A DNA stretch of 5,722 bases from Oscillospiraceae bacterium (GTDB lineage Bacteria; Bacillota; Clostridia; Oscillospirales; Oscillospiraceae), in NCBI GenBank assembly GCA_016296045.1, contig JAEDKB010000116.1:1-5722 (forward strand), read 5' to 3'. Position 1 is the first letter of the stretch. Each line of letters begins with the position of its first letter. The notes below the pieces were generated by a model, which saw only the letters and a list, made by a program, of their open reading frames with translations, ran no database searches and was not told where the DNA came from. A program made the translations under genes and the position numbers. Below, one piece after another: positions 1 to 5,602 of this stretch.

Positions 1-59
1 GTGGAGGAATCTTCGGAATAAAGTTGTCCGACTGCGCGTATATATTGCGTAGAACGAAC

Positions 60-65
60 AAGGAG
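60..65 (+). promoter_or_regulatory. Ribosome binding site of the sipL-like gene
   Basis: AAGGAG sits 8 bases before ATG 74. It decides the start, because the in-frame GTG at 65 begins inside the Shine-Dalgarno itself and could not use it. No convincing promoter is visible in the 59 bases before it. Confidence 0.75.
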
Positions 66-73
66 TGAGGGCC

Positions 74-1579
74 ATGGAGCTTGTTTTTCAGGAACAAAAA
101 CAGGAATATCTTTGCCGTATCCTTTGCGATACGGTTACACAGGAGCAAACGGCGGATGTCGTGATACCGGATAGTATTCCCGATGCCGACCGGGTGGTAG
201 ATGCTTTCGGCACGCTGCTCGTGCGTTCGGAGGAATGCAGTGCAGACAGCGCGCAGGTGACCGGAAGCGTGCCGGTCGGTGCAATATGTGTGGATGAAGG
301 CGGCACACCGTATTGCGTAAAGACGGAGATTCCGTTTTCGGTTCGCCGGGATTTTCCTCAGCAGGAGAATGACTGCTATATGCAGTGCCGATGCATTCTG
401 AAAAGTGTGGATGCACGGCTGTTGAATTCGCGGAAAGTGCTGATTCGTGTTGGAATTGCCTGCACGGTGCAGGTTTTTTCGCCTCGAATTCAAACGCAGT
501 ATCATATATCCGAGCCTGCAAAAACGTTGCAGCTTCAGCGGCGTGAAATACCGATGCGCTTGCCGATGGGCGTCGGCGACCGCAGCTTTTCGGTCAATGA
601 GGAACTGGATCTTCCGGAAGGAAAGAACTCGATTACCAGACTGCTGAAGTGCTTATACCGTCCGAAGATTACCGAGCAGCGGATGGTTGGAAGCAAGGCG
701 GTGTTTAAGGGAGAGCTTCTGGTGCATGCGCTCTATGAGGACACCGAGCAAAAACTCTGCACATGGCAGTGGAATGTGCCGTTTTCGCAGTACGCGGAGA
801 TGGAAAGGGAGCTTGATGAGGGCGACTTACAGACGTTTCTTACGCTTACTTCTGTGGAAACCGAACCGGACAGCCAGTTTGAAAGCCGCAGATTGCTGTT
901 AAGCGCCGGACTGCTTGCACAATGCCTTACCATGGGGATCCGGAACGTAAACACGATCAGTGACGCGTATTGTACCGATGCGGAACTGACACCGCAGTGG
1001 GAAGAATGGGAAATGGACGGCCTGCTGGATCGGCAGACCTACCGGGAAACAGCAACCTATGAAGGCGAGCAGGAGGCAGACGGCATCGTGGATGCATGGC
1101 TTTACCGCGATGAGATTGAAAAGAAACGAAACGGAATGCAGATGGAGCTGGCAATCCCGATGAGCTGCAATGTTTTGTATTATGACAGTGAGGGGAACTT
1201 GCAGGGAAAAACACTTCATCCGACGGCAAAGCTGTCGACGGAGCTTGCAGAGTCGGCCGCCTGTGAGGTATCCGAGGTGACGGAGGGCGATCTGTATTGC
1301 AGCGCAAGCCGTCAACAACTGACGCTTCGAGTACCCTTGGATATTACGGTGGACTGTACGGCAAAGCAGCAATTCAAAGCGGTTTGCGGGGGAAAAATTG
1401 AACCGTTTGAGGAGAAAAACGACCATAAGCCCGCTGTCATTCTTCGCCGAACGGATGCGGCGGATTCCGTTTGGGAGATTGCAAAACAATTCCATACGCC
1501 GGTGCAGGAAATCCTCTCTGCCAACCAGTTGGAGGAGGAAACGGTGCCGGAGGGCACATTGCTGTTGATTCCGGTGTAA
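74..1579 (+). CDS. sipL: SipL-like spore coat/envelope assembly protein (DUF3794/SPOCS repeats + C-terminal LysM)
   Basis: A 501-residue protein built from SPOCS (DUF3794) modules and a terminal LysM domain, the architecture of SipL. In Clostridioides difficile, SipL binds the coat ATPase SpoIVA through its LysM domain and is needed to attach the coat to the forespore. Visible here are a first SPOCS-like module at about residues 20-110 (IPDSIPDADRVVD, then an IPFSV strand), a second from R196 to about 270 (ALYEDTEQ, VPFSQY at 235-240), a third at about 330-430 (CNVLYYDSEGN from C365), and LysM at about 455-501 (SVWEIAKQFHTPVQEILSAN from S465, ending LLLIPV). There is no signal peptide or membrane segment, as expected for a mother-cell cytosolic protein. 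I chose ATG 74 because AAGGAG (60-65) lies 8 bases upstream; the longer GTG start at 65 would overlap that site. Family assignment is firm. The exact orthologue name is an inference, since other DUF3794-LysM paralogues exist in Clostridia. Confidence 0.85.
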   Translation: MELVFQEQKQEYLCRILCDTVTQEQTADVVIPDSIPDADRVVDAFGTLLVRSEECSADSAQVTGSVPVGAICVDEGGTPYCVKTEIPFSVRRDFPQQENDCYMQCRCILKSVDARLLNSRKVLIRVGIACTVQVFSPRIQTQYHISEPAKTLQLQRREIPMRLPMGVGDRSFSVNEELDLPEGKNSITRLLKCLYRPKITEQRMVGSKAVFKGELLVHALYEDTEQKLCTWQWNVPFSQYAEMERELDEGDLQTFLTLTSVETEPDSQFESRRLLLSAGLLAQCLTMGIRNVNTISDAYCTDAELTPQWEEWEMDGLLDRQTYRETATYEGEQEADGIVDAWLYRDEIEKKRNGMQMELAIPMSCNVLYYDSEGNLQGKTLHPTAKLSTELAESAACEVSEVTEGDLYCSASRQQLTLRVPLDITVDCTAKQQFKAVCGGKIEPFEEKNDHKPAVILRRTDAADSVWEIAKQFHTPVQEILSANQLEEETVPEGTLLLIPV

Positions 1580-1590
1580 TCCAATTGATG

Positions 1591-1629
1591 AAAAAAGCAG
1601 GGACGGAGGACTTCCGTTCCTGCTTTTTT
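1591..1629 (+). terminator. Intrinsic terminator after the sipL-like gene (probably bidirectional)
   Basis: A 17-pair stem (1591-1607 with 1613-1629), with one G-U pair and a 5-base loop, starts 11 bases after the stop codon. The GC-rich core (GCAGGGACGGA) is flanked by A6 on the left and T6 on the right, so the hairpin can also end transcripts arriving from the right, such as that of the convergent lipoprotein gene. Confidence 0.9.
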
Positions 1630-1642
1630 ATGCAGATGGTTG

Positions 1643-1687
1643 TAATACTGATTCTTGATTAAGCTTTTTAATCAAGAATGAGTATTA
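1643..1687. repeat. AT-rich 20-bp palindrome at the 3' end of the lipoprotein gene
   Basis: The arms 1643-1662 and 1668-1687 are complementary at 19 of 20 positions (the mismatch is G1650 with G1680) around the loop GCTTT. The outermost bases of the right arm are the TAA stop codon of the minus-strand lipoprotein gene, so its mRNA would fold right at the stop. Neither strand shows a T-run directly after the stem, so it is not a textbook intrinsic terminator. It may act with the 1591-1629 terminator, protect the 3' end, or be a remnant of a small repeat. Confidence 0.75.
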
Positions 1688-1948
1688 AAATACGTTGCCG
1701 CCCCGCTTGCCGCGTGCAGAGGGGCCGCTCTCTTCGGTTTCTCTGCTGCTTTCCAAAATGCCGCTTTCGCTTTCGGTTGCAGTCGATTCCTTTGTGGTTG
1801 CGGGAGCCGTACTTGCAGTCGTAGGACGAGAGGTGCTGCTCTCGATCATACCGTCTGTATTCTTGGATACGTTTCCGGAACCGGTGCAGCCGGTCAAAAG
1901 GGCGGCAATCGTAACAAGTGCCGCGCAATAAACAATAAAGCGCTTCAT
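1685..1948 (-). CDS. Small Ser/Thr-rich lipoprotein of unknown function
   Basis: An 87-residue protein with a clear lipoprotein signal: positively charged start (MKRF), hydrophobic stretch at residues 5-18, and lipobox LLTGC with the lipidated cysteine at 21. The remaining 67 residues are low-complexity and rich in Ser, Thr and Glu (for example TTASTAPATTKESTATES), ending in a basic tail RGKRGGNVF; no folded domain is recognisable. The likely role is a membrane-anchored, disordered surface peptide or linker on the outer face of the membrane. Reading leftward, AGGAGG stands 6 bases before the ATG at 1948, which supports both strand and start. The gene is convergent with the sipL-like gene and divergent from pepF. 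The plus-strand ORF across the same bases has no ribosome site. Existence and lipoprotein status are well supported; the function is unknown. Confidence 0.83.
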   Translation of the reverse strand: MKRFIVYCAALVTIAALLTGCTGSGNVSKNTDGMIESSTSRPTTASTAPATTKESTATESESGILESSRETEESGPSARGKRGGNVF

Positions 1949-2043
1949 ATACGTCCTCCTGGTTTTTTATTTGCGCTTGTAGTATCTGCTGCTTGCGGGA
2001 AATTATGCGAAGCAAAAGCTTTTTTGTATCCGTTGATTTTTTG

Positions 2044-2072
2044 TTGAGAAAAAAAGAAAGCTGTGGTATCAT
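2044..2072 (+). promoter_or_regulatory. Predicted sigma-A promoter of the pepF operon
   Basis: TTGAGA (2044-2049) and TATCAT (2067-2072) are 17 bases apart, and a TGTG element (2063-2066) extends the -10 box. Transcription would begin near 2079, giving a leader of about 26 bases. The perfect TATAAT at 2072-2077 overlaps the end of this -10 box, but it has no good -35 box at 16-18 bases, so it could be an alternative rather than the main -10. Confidence 0.6.
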
Positions 2073-2104
2073 ATAATCAAGTTTTTGTTCGGAGGTAATG
2101 AACT

Positions 2105-3910
2105 ATGGCTGAAATGAAAAAAATTCCGGAACGCTCCGAGATTCGTGAGCAGGACAAGTGGGCGATCCATGACATTTATGCAACGGACGAGCTTTGGGAA
2201 GAGGACCTGAATAAAGCAAAGGCTTATGTTCCCGCCTATGCAGGCTATGTCGGCAAGCTCGGTCAGGATGCAAAGACGCTGCTTTCTTTTCTGAAAATGG
2301 AAGAGGAGGTCGCGGTTCTTGCCGATGCGCTCGGCAATTACGCTATGCGCCGCAGCGATGAGGACGCTCGGGTCTCCAAGTATCAGGCAATGGCGGCAAG
2401 TGTGATGAGTGCTTATGTGGAATTGAGCTCGGCTTCCTCATTTGCAACGCCGGAGATTATGGCAATTTCAGATGAAACGATGGAGCGCTTTTACGCCGAG
2501 TGTCCGGAACTGGAGCGTTACCGCCGTTATCTGAACGACATTCGCCGCCGCCGTGCCCATGTTCTGACTCCCGCGGAGGAAAAGCTGCTGGCTGCAGCGG
2601 GTGAAATGGCAAATGCGCCCGATACGATCTATGGGATGCTGACCGATGCCGATTTGACATTCCCGGATGTTGCCGACGCAGAGGGCAATCTGCATCCTCT
2701 GTCTCAGGGAACCTATATTTCCTACATGGAATCTTCCGACCGCGTGCTTCGGAAGAATGCGTTTGAGACGCTCTATCATACCTACGGAGCGTTCAAAAAT
2801 TCCATTTCCGCTGTGCTTTCCGCCCAGGTCAAGCAGCTTCAGTACTTTGCTCAGGCGAGAAAGTATACGTCTTCTCTGGAGGCCTCTCTGGATGCGACCA
2901 ATGTTCCCGTAGCGGTCTATACGAATCTGATCGAGGCGGTGCACAAGAATCTGGATAAGATGTACCGCTATGTAGATCTGCGCAAAAAGCTGCTCGGCGT
3001 GGATGAGCTGCATATGTATGACCTGTACACACCCCTGGTTGCCGGTGTAGACAAAAAAACGCCGATCGAAGAAGCAAAGAAAAATGTCTATGATGCGCTG
3101 GCACCTTTGGGTGACGACTACCGCAAAATTTTGCAGGAGGGCTTTGACAACCGCTGGATCGACATTTATGAAAATGCCGGCAAACGCTCCGGTGCCTACA
3201 GCGCAGGCGCAAAGGTGCATCCGTTTGTCCTGCTCAACTATACCGGAACGCTGGACAGCCAGTTCACCCTGGCGCACGAAATGGGTCATGCGCTGCATTC
3301 TTATCTTTCCAATAAGCGCCAAAATCCGCTCGATTCGGAATATGTGATCTTTGTTGCGGAGGTCGCTTCCACCTGCAATGAGGCGCTGTTTATGGAGCAT
3401 TTGCTCTCCAGAACGACCGATAAAAAAGAGCGTGCTTACCTCATCAATCACTTCTTGGAGCAGTTCCGCAGCACGCTGTACCGCCAGACCATGTTTGCCG
3501 AATTTGAGCTGAATATCGGAAAGATGGCACAGGAGGGGACAGCGCTGACACCCGATGTGCTCAATGCGGAGTATCGCCGTCTCAACCGCCTGTATTACGG
3601 CGAAAGTATTGTTCTTGATGATGAGATCGACATGGAGTGGATGCGGATCCCCCATTTCTATTATAACTATTATGTGTTCCAGTATGCGACCGGTTATGCT
3701 GCCGCAATCGCGTTGTCCAGAAGAATTCTGCGCGAAGGCGAAACAGCCGTAAAGGATTATCTGGAGTTCCTTTCCGGCGGCTGCAGCAAAAGCCCGATCG
3801 ATCTGCTCAAGGGTGCCGGTGTTGATATGTCCACAACAAAGCCGGTGGAAGAAGCGCTCGCGCTCTTTGGCGAGTTGATCGATGAGATGGAAGCGCTGAT
3901 GCAGGAGTAA
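2105..3910 (+). CDS. pepF: Oligoendopeptidase F (M3 family zinc metallopeptidase)
   Basis: A 601-residue cytosolic zinc peptidase of family M3, subfamily PepF, which cleaves short peptides (typically 7-17 residues) in peptide recycling or nutrition. The length matches the family at about 600. The catalytic motif is HEMGHALH at residues 391-398: H391 and H395 bind zinc and E392 is the general base. The third ligand is most likely E419 in VAEVASTCNE, 24 residues after H395, the arrangement seen in M3 enzymes. The C-terminal substrate-binding segment PHFYYNYYVFQYATGYAAA (516-534) is also conserved. There is no signal peptide. ATG 2105 is preceded by GGAGGT at 2091-2096. The gene heads an operon with the next two genes: its stop is 3 bases before the next start. 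All key residues are intact, so it should be active. The enzyme family is near certain; natural substrates are unknown. Confidence 0.97.
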   Translation: MAEMKKIPERSEIREQDKWAIHDIYATDELWEEDLNKAKAYVPAYAGYVGKLGQDAKTLLSFLKMEEEVAVLADALGNYAMRRSDEDARVSKYQAMAASVMSAYVELSSASSFATPEIMAISDETMERFYAECPELERYRRYLNDIRRRRAHVLTPAEEKLLAAAGEMANAPDTIYGMLTDADLTFPDVADAEGNLHPLSQGTYISYMESSDRVLRKNAFETLYHTYGAFKNSISAVLSAQVKQLQYFAQARKYTSSLEASLDATNVPVAVYTNLIEAVHKNLDKMYRYVDLRKKLLGVDELHMYDLYTPLVAGVDKKTPIEEAKKNVYDALAPLGDDYRKILQEGFDNRWIDIYENAGKRSGAYSAGAKVHPFVLLNYTGTLDSQFTLAHEMGHALHSYLSNKRQNPLDSEYVIFVAEVASTCNEALFMEHLLSRTTDKKERAYLINHFLEQFRSTLYRQTMFAEFELNIGKMAQEGTALTPDVLNAEYRRLNRLYYGESIVLDDEIDMEWMRIPHFYYNYYVFQYATGYAAAIALSRRILREGETAVKDYLEFLSGGCSKSPIDLLKGAGVDMSTTKPVEEALALFGELIDEMEALMQE

Positions 3911-3913
3911 GCG

Positions 3914-4183
3914 ATGACAGATATCTTTATTCCGACGCTTCACACTTTTGAAAATAATAATATTTTTACCGGAAGCTGCGGCTTGCTTCGTTTTCGGATT
4001 GCGCCGAATGTTGTAATGGCGACACCGAAAGAGGTGAATATGGAGGCAAGCTCCATTTTCTGCGAGCTGTGGCATGGAGAGCTGTGCTATGAGCTGAGTG
4101 AAATGGAAGCGGAACGGACGTTTCCGATGTCCGAAGAGGGGCGCATGGAAATGAAAGCGTGGCTGGAGAGCCATGCTGAATAA
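3914..4183 (+). CDS. Conserved-looking small protein of unknown function (89 aa)
   Basis: An 89-residue soluble, acidic protein with no signal peptide or membrane segment. I do not recognise a named domain. Visible features are an N-terminal FENNNIFTGSCG stretch (residues 12-23), a charged strand LRFRIAP, a central region with aromatic and Cys residues (CELWHGELCYE, about 50-60), and a C-terminal helix-like end (SEEGRMEMKAWLESH). From memory, similar short proteins with an F-TGS-G-LRF start and an elWHG-fCYe centre occur as hypothetical proteins in Clostridia; I could not check this. ATG 3914 follows the pepF stop by 3 bases, and its ribosome site AGGAG (3903-3907) lies in the last pepF codons, so translation is probably coupled to pepF. 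The tight coupling and good ribosome site make it a real gene. A role linked to peptidase or envelope function is only a guess from context. Confidence 0.8.
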   Translation: MTDIFIPTLHTFENNNIFTGSCGLLRFRIAPNVVMATPKEVNMEASSIFCELWHGELCYELSEMEAERTFPMSEEGRMEMKAWLESHAE

Positions 4184-4204
4184 CTGCGAATAGGGGAGGA
4201 AAGA

Positions 4205-5017
4205 ATGGTCCCGTTACTCCAAATTTTTGATCGCACAATTTCAATTTATATGATCGTATCGCTGATCGGCGTGTTGGTCTGCCTTTGGACGGCGTTCCGA
4301 CTTGCAAAGAACAACGGCATGGACGAAATAGAAATGCTGTTTATGTCGCTGTTTGCATTTGCGGCTGTGGTGATCGGCGGCGCGCTGATGTACGGCATTA
4401 CGCAGTTTGACAGCATGGTTTTATTCTTCAGGAATCTTTTTACGATGAACTTTGCGTCGTTTGACGATTTCCTGACGCAGGCGAAGACGGTTTTCGGCGG
4501 CTCGGTTTTTTACGGCGGAATGATCGGCGCCATCCTGACGGTAAAGCTTTATTGTAAAAAGAAAAAGCTGAGCAGCAGCTATCTGGATGTTGCAGCGATT
4601 TGTTTTCCGCTGTTCCATTTTTTCGGCAGAATCGGCTGCTTCTTAGGCGGCTGCTGTTACGGAATCGAAAGCAAATTCGGCGTGGTCTATCACTACTCCG
4701 TGGCGCCCGGAGCCAACGGTGTCAGCCGTTTTCCCGTGCAGCTGCTCGAGGCGGTGTTCAACCTCGGTCTTGCGCTTACATTTTATGCTCTGTTCCGGAA
4801 GAAAAAGCTGCAAGGGAATCTGATTCATGTCTATTTCTATGCCTATCCGGTATTCCGTTTCGCAGATGAGTTCCTCCGTGCGGATGCCTACCGCGGCTTC
4901 CTTTGGGGACTTTCGACCTCACAGTGGATCTCCGTTCTTTTGGTGATAGCCAATACGGTGACGTTGCTGTGGAAGTATGGAAAAAGGAAAAACAGGGCAG
5001 GCAATGAAGTAATTTGA
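4205..5017 (+). CDS. Lgt-family membrane protein (prolipoprotein diacylglyceryl transferase-like paralogue)
   Basis: A 270-residue polytopic membrane protein with roughly seven hydrophobic segments and the fold signatures of Lgt, the enzyme that moves diacylglycerol from phosphatidylglycerol to the lipobox cysteine of prelipoproteins. Matching motifs are GGSVFYGGMIG (98-108), FGRIGCFLGGCCYG (140-153), RFPVQLLEA (HPxQLYE-like) and RFADEFLRAD (218-227), so the key arginines (R142, R218) remain. It differs from classical Lgt where function is expected: Y103 stands at the position of E. coli His103, the GRIGN asparagine is C145, the later glutamate is C150, and the HP histidine is phenylalanine. 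C145, C150 and C151 form a C-x4-CC cluster. Many genomes carry such a Cys-rich subfamily under the lgt name, so I leave the symbol blank. ATG 4205 has GGGGAGG (4193-4199) just upstream, 21 bases after the previous gene, so it is third in the pepF operon. Fold confident, activity uncertain. Confidence 0.82.
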   Translation: MVPLLQIFDRTISIYMIVSLIGVLVCLWTAFRLAKNNGMDEIEMLFMSLFAFAAVVIGGALMYGITQFDSMVLFFRNLFTMNFASFDDFLTQAKTVFGGSVFYGGMIGAILTVKLYCKKKKLSSSYLDVAAICFPLFHFFGRIGCFLGGCCYGIESKFGVVYHYSVAPGANGVSRFPVQLLEAVFNLGLALTFYALFRKKKLQGNLIHVYFYAYPVFRFADEFLRADAYRGFLWGLSTSQWISVLLVIANTVTLLWKYGKRKNRAGNEVI

Positions 5018-5030
5018 CTTCAGAAAAGTC

Positions 5031-5059
5031 TTGACACCAAAACTGTCCCATGGTAAAAT
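5031..5059 (+). promoter_or_regulatory. Near-consensus sigma-A promoter of the DUF4190-like gene
   Basis: A perfect TTGACA (5031-5036) and TAAAAT (5054-5059) are separated by the ideal 17 bases, with TGG giving an extended -10. It begins 14 bases after the Lgt-like stop codon. It predicts strong constitutive transcription starting near 5066. Confidence 0.88.
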
Positions 5060-5062
5060 GTG

Positions 5063-5087
5063 TTTGAGAGTTTTTAAACTTCTCAAA
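5063..5087 (+). promoter_or_regulatory. Leader hairpin at the predicted 5' end of the DUF4190-like mRNA
   Basis: TTTGAGA-GTTT (5063-5073) pairs with AAAC-T-TCTCAAA (5076-5087), giving 11 pairs with a single bulged T (5080) and a 2-base formal loop. It starts almost exactly at the predicted transcription start and ends 7 bases before AAGGAG (5095-5100). No T-run follows, so it is not a terminator. Likely roles are a 5' stabilising stem-loop or an operator; a role in translation control is possible. Confidence 0.6.
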
Positions 5088-5108
5088 TACAAAAAAGGAG
5101 AGTAAGCT

Positions 5109-5387
5109 ATGAACGTAAAAGGTATTATCGCTCTGGTATGCGGCATTCTGGCAGTTGTCCTGTCTTTCGTGGCTTCCGAGATCTGGCTCTTTGTCGTCGC
5201 TCTTGTGCTCGGTATTGTAGGCATCGTATTCGGTGCTTTGGGCATGAAGGAAGCAAAGGCTACCGGAACAGGCAAGGGTCTGGCTGTTGCCGGTCTCGTC
5301 TGCGGTATTGTTGGTACTGCTGTCTGCGCGATTATGTTTGCCTGCGTTGGCTGTGTTGCTGCCGGTATCAGCGCACTGGCTTCTTAA
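5109..5387 (+). CDS. Small Gly/Ala/Val-rich membrane protein, DUF4190-like
   Basis: A 92-residue, strongly hydrophobic protein with about three membrane segments: residues 4-21 (GIIALVCGILAVVLSFVA), about 25-45 (WLFVVALVLGIVGIVFGALG), and about 58-88 (LAVAGLVCGIVGTAVCAIM onward). A short polar turn KEAKATGTGKG separates the second and third. The repeated G-I-x-G pattern and the K-A-x-G-T-G-K-G-L-A-x-A-G turn are typical of the DUF4190-type small membrane proteins common in Firmicutes and Actinobacteria, whose function is unknown. ATG 5109 has AAGGAG (5095-5100) 8 bases upstream. The gene is monocistronic: it has its own near-consensus promoter, a 5' hairpin and a strong terminator. Many codons end in T or C (GCT, GTT, GGC, GGT, TCC), unlike the broader mix in its neighbours, which together with the promoter points to high expression. 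Family placement is by pattern recognition, not a profile search. Confidence 0.85.
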   Translation: MNVKGIIALVCGILAVVLSFVASEIWLFVVALVLGIVGIVFGALGMKEAKATGTGKGLAVAGLVCGIVGTAVCAIMFACVGCVAAGISALAS

Positions 5388-5396
5388 TTGCTCTAC

Positions 5397-5434
5397 ATAA
5401 AACAGGCATGGGCTTTTGCCCGTGCCTGTTTTAT
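5397..5434 (+). terminator. Intrinsic terminator after the DUF4190-like gene (bidirectional)
   Basis: A 17-pair stem (5397-5413 with 5418-5434), with one U-G pair and a TTTT loop, begins 9 bases after the stop. The GC core ACAGGCATGGGC is flanked by A-rich and T-rich sides, giving a classic rho-independent terminator that can work in both directions. Confidence 0.93.
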
Positions 5435-5472
5435 TGTCAGCGTGTCGAAAAACCCTTTTCGGCACGCTGGCA
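5435..5472. repeat. Inverted repeat (CAGCGTGTCGAAAA type), part of the repeat tail
   Basis: Arms 5435-5451 and 5456-5472 pair over 17 positions, with G-U at 5445/5462 and 5437/5470, around the loop ACCC. The core is CAGCGTGTCGAAAA against TTTTCGGCACGCTG. It abuts the preceding terminator with no gap and has no gene of its own to terminate on the plus strand. From memory, CAGCGTGTCGAAAA-type hairpins are frequent between genes in gut Ruminococcaceae, which suggests an interspersed repeat; the T4 arm could also give weak termination. Confidence 0.7.
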
Positions 5473-5499
5473 GACTGTAAAAAAAGTTCCGGAAGCCGA

Positions 5500-5547
5500 G
5501 CAACTCGCGCCTGTCGGCGTACATAGGTACGGTAGGGCGCGAGTTGC
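5500..5547. repeat. 12-bp perfect inverted repeat with an internal hairpin
   Basis: GCAACTCGCGCC (5500-5511) pairs perfectly with GGCGCGAGTTGC (5536-5547). Inside the 24-base spacer, CGTAC (5518-5522) pairs with GTACG (5527-5531) around ATAG, making a nested two-tier structure. No coding capacity is credible here. It is probably a unit of an interspersed noncoding repeat. Confidence 0.65.
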
Positions 5548-5560
5548 GATGGAAGTCAAA

Positions 5561-5582
5561 ATCCTTGCGAAGCAAGCAGGAT
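5561..5582. repeat. Small interrupted hairpin within the repeat tail
   Basis: ATCC-TTGC (5561-5568) pairs with GCAA (5572-5575) and GGAT (5579-5582), with a 3-base bulge and a GAA loop. On its own it could be chance; it is listed because it continues a row of hairpins. Confidence 0.35.
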
Positions 5583-5602
5583 TGTAACAAAATCGTTCCT
5601 TA

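Noticed and set aside
16..46. Possible mother-cell sigma E promoter (AATAA, then TATATATT) before the sipL-like gene
   Set aside because: The match to the sigma E -10 box is only about 5 of 8 positions and the spacing to the ATA element is too long, so it is not supportable despite fitting the gene's expected regulation.
65..73. GTG start adding three residues to the sipL-like protein
   Set aside because: The GTG overlaps AAGGAG, which is correctly spaced only for ATG 74.
1977..2005. Possible extra plus-strand promoter (TTGTAG ... AATTAT) before pepF
   Set aside because: Poor -10 box and spacing; the pair at 2044-2072 is better and nearer.
1668..2072. Longer minus-strand frame of 134 codons over the lipoprotein gene
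   Set aside because: It is a different frame from the lipoprotein, lacks a ribosome site, and would start inside the pepF promoter; the lipobox frame with AGGAGG is far better.
2468..4174. Long minus-strand open frame (568 codons) opposite pepF
   Set aside because: It lies antisense to pepF, has no ribosome site, and its translation is a His/Arg/Ile-rich shadow typical of a reversed coding frame.
5138..5587. Plus-strand open frame of 149 codons across the DUF4190-like gene and its terminator
   Set aside because: It is out of frame with the well-supported gene, reads Cys/Arg-rich nonsense, and runs through the terminator and repeats.
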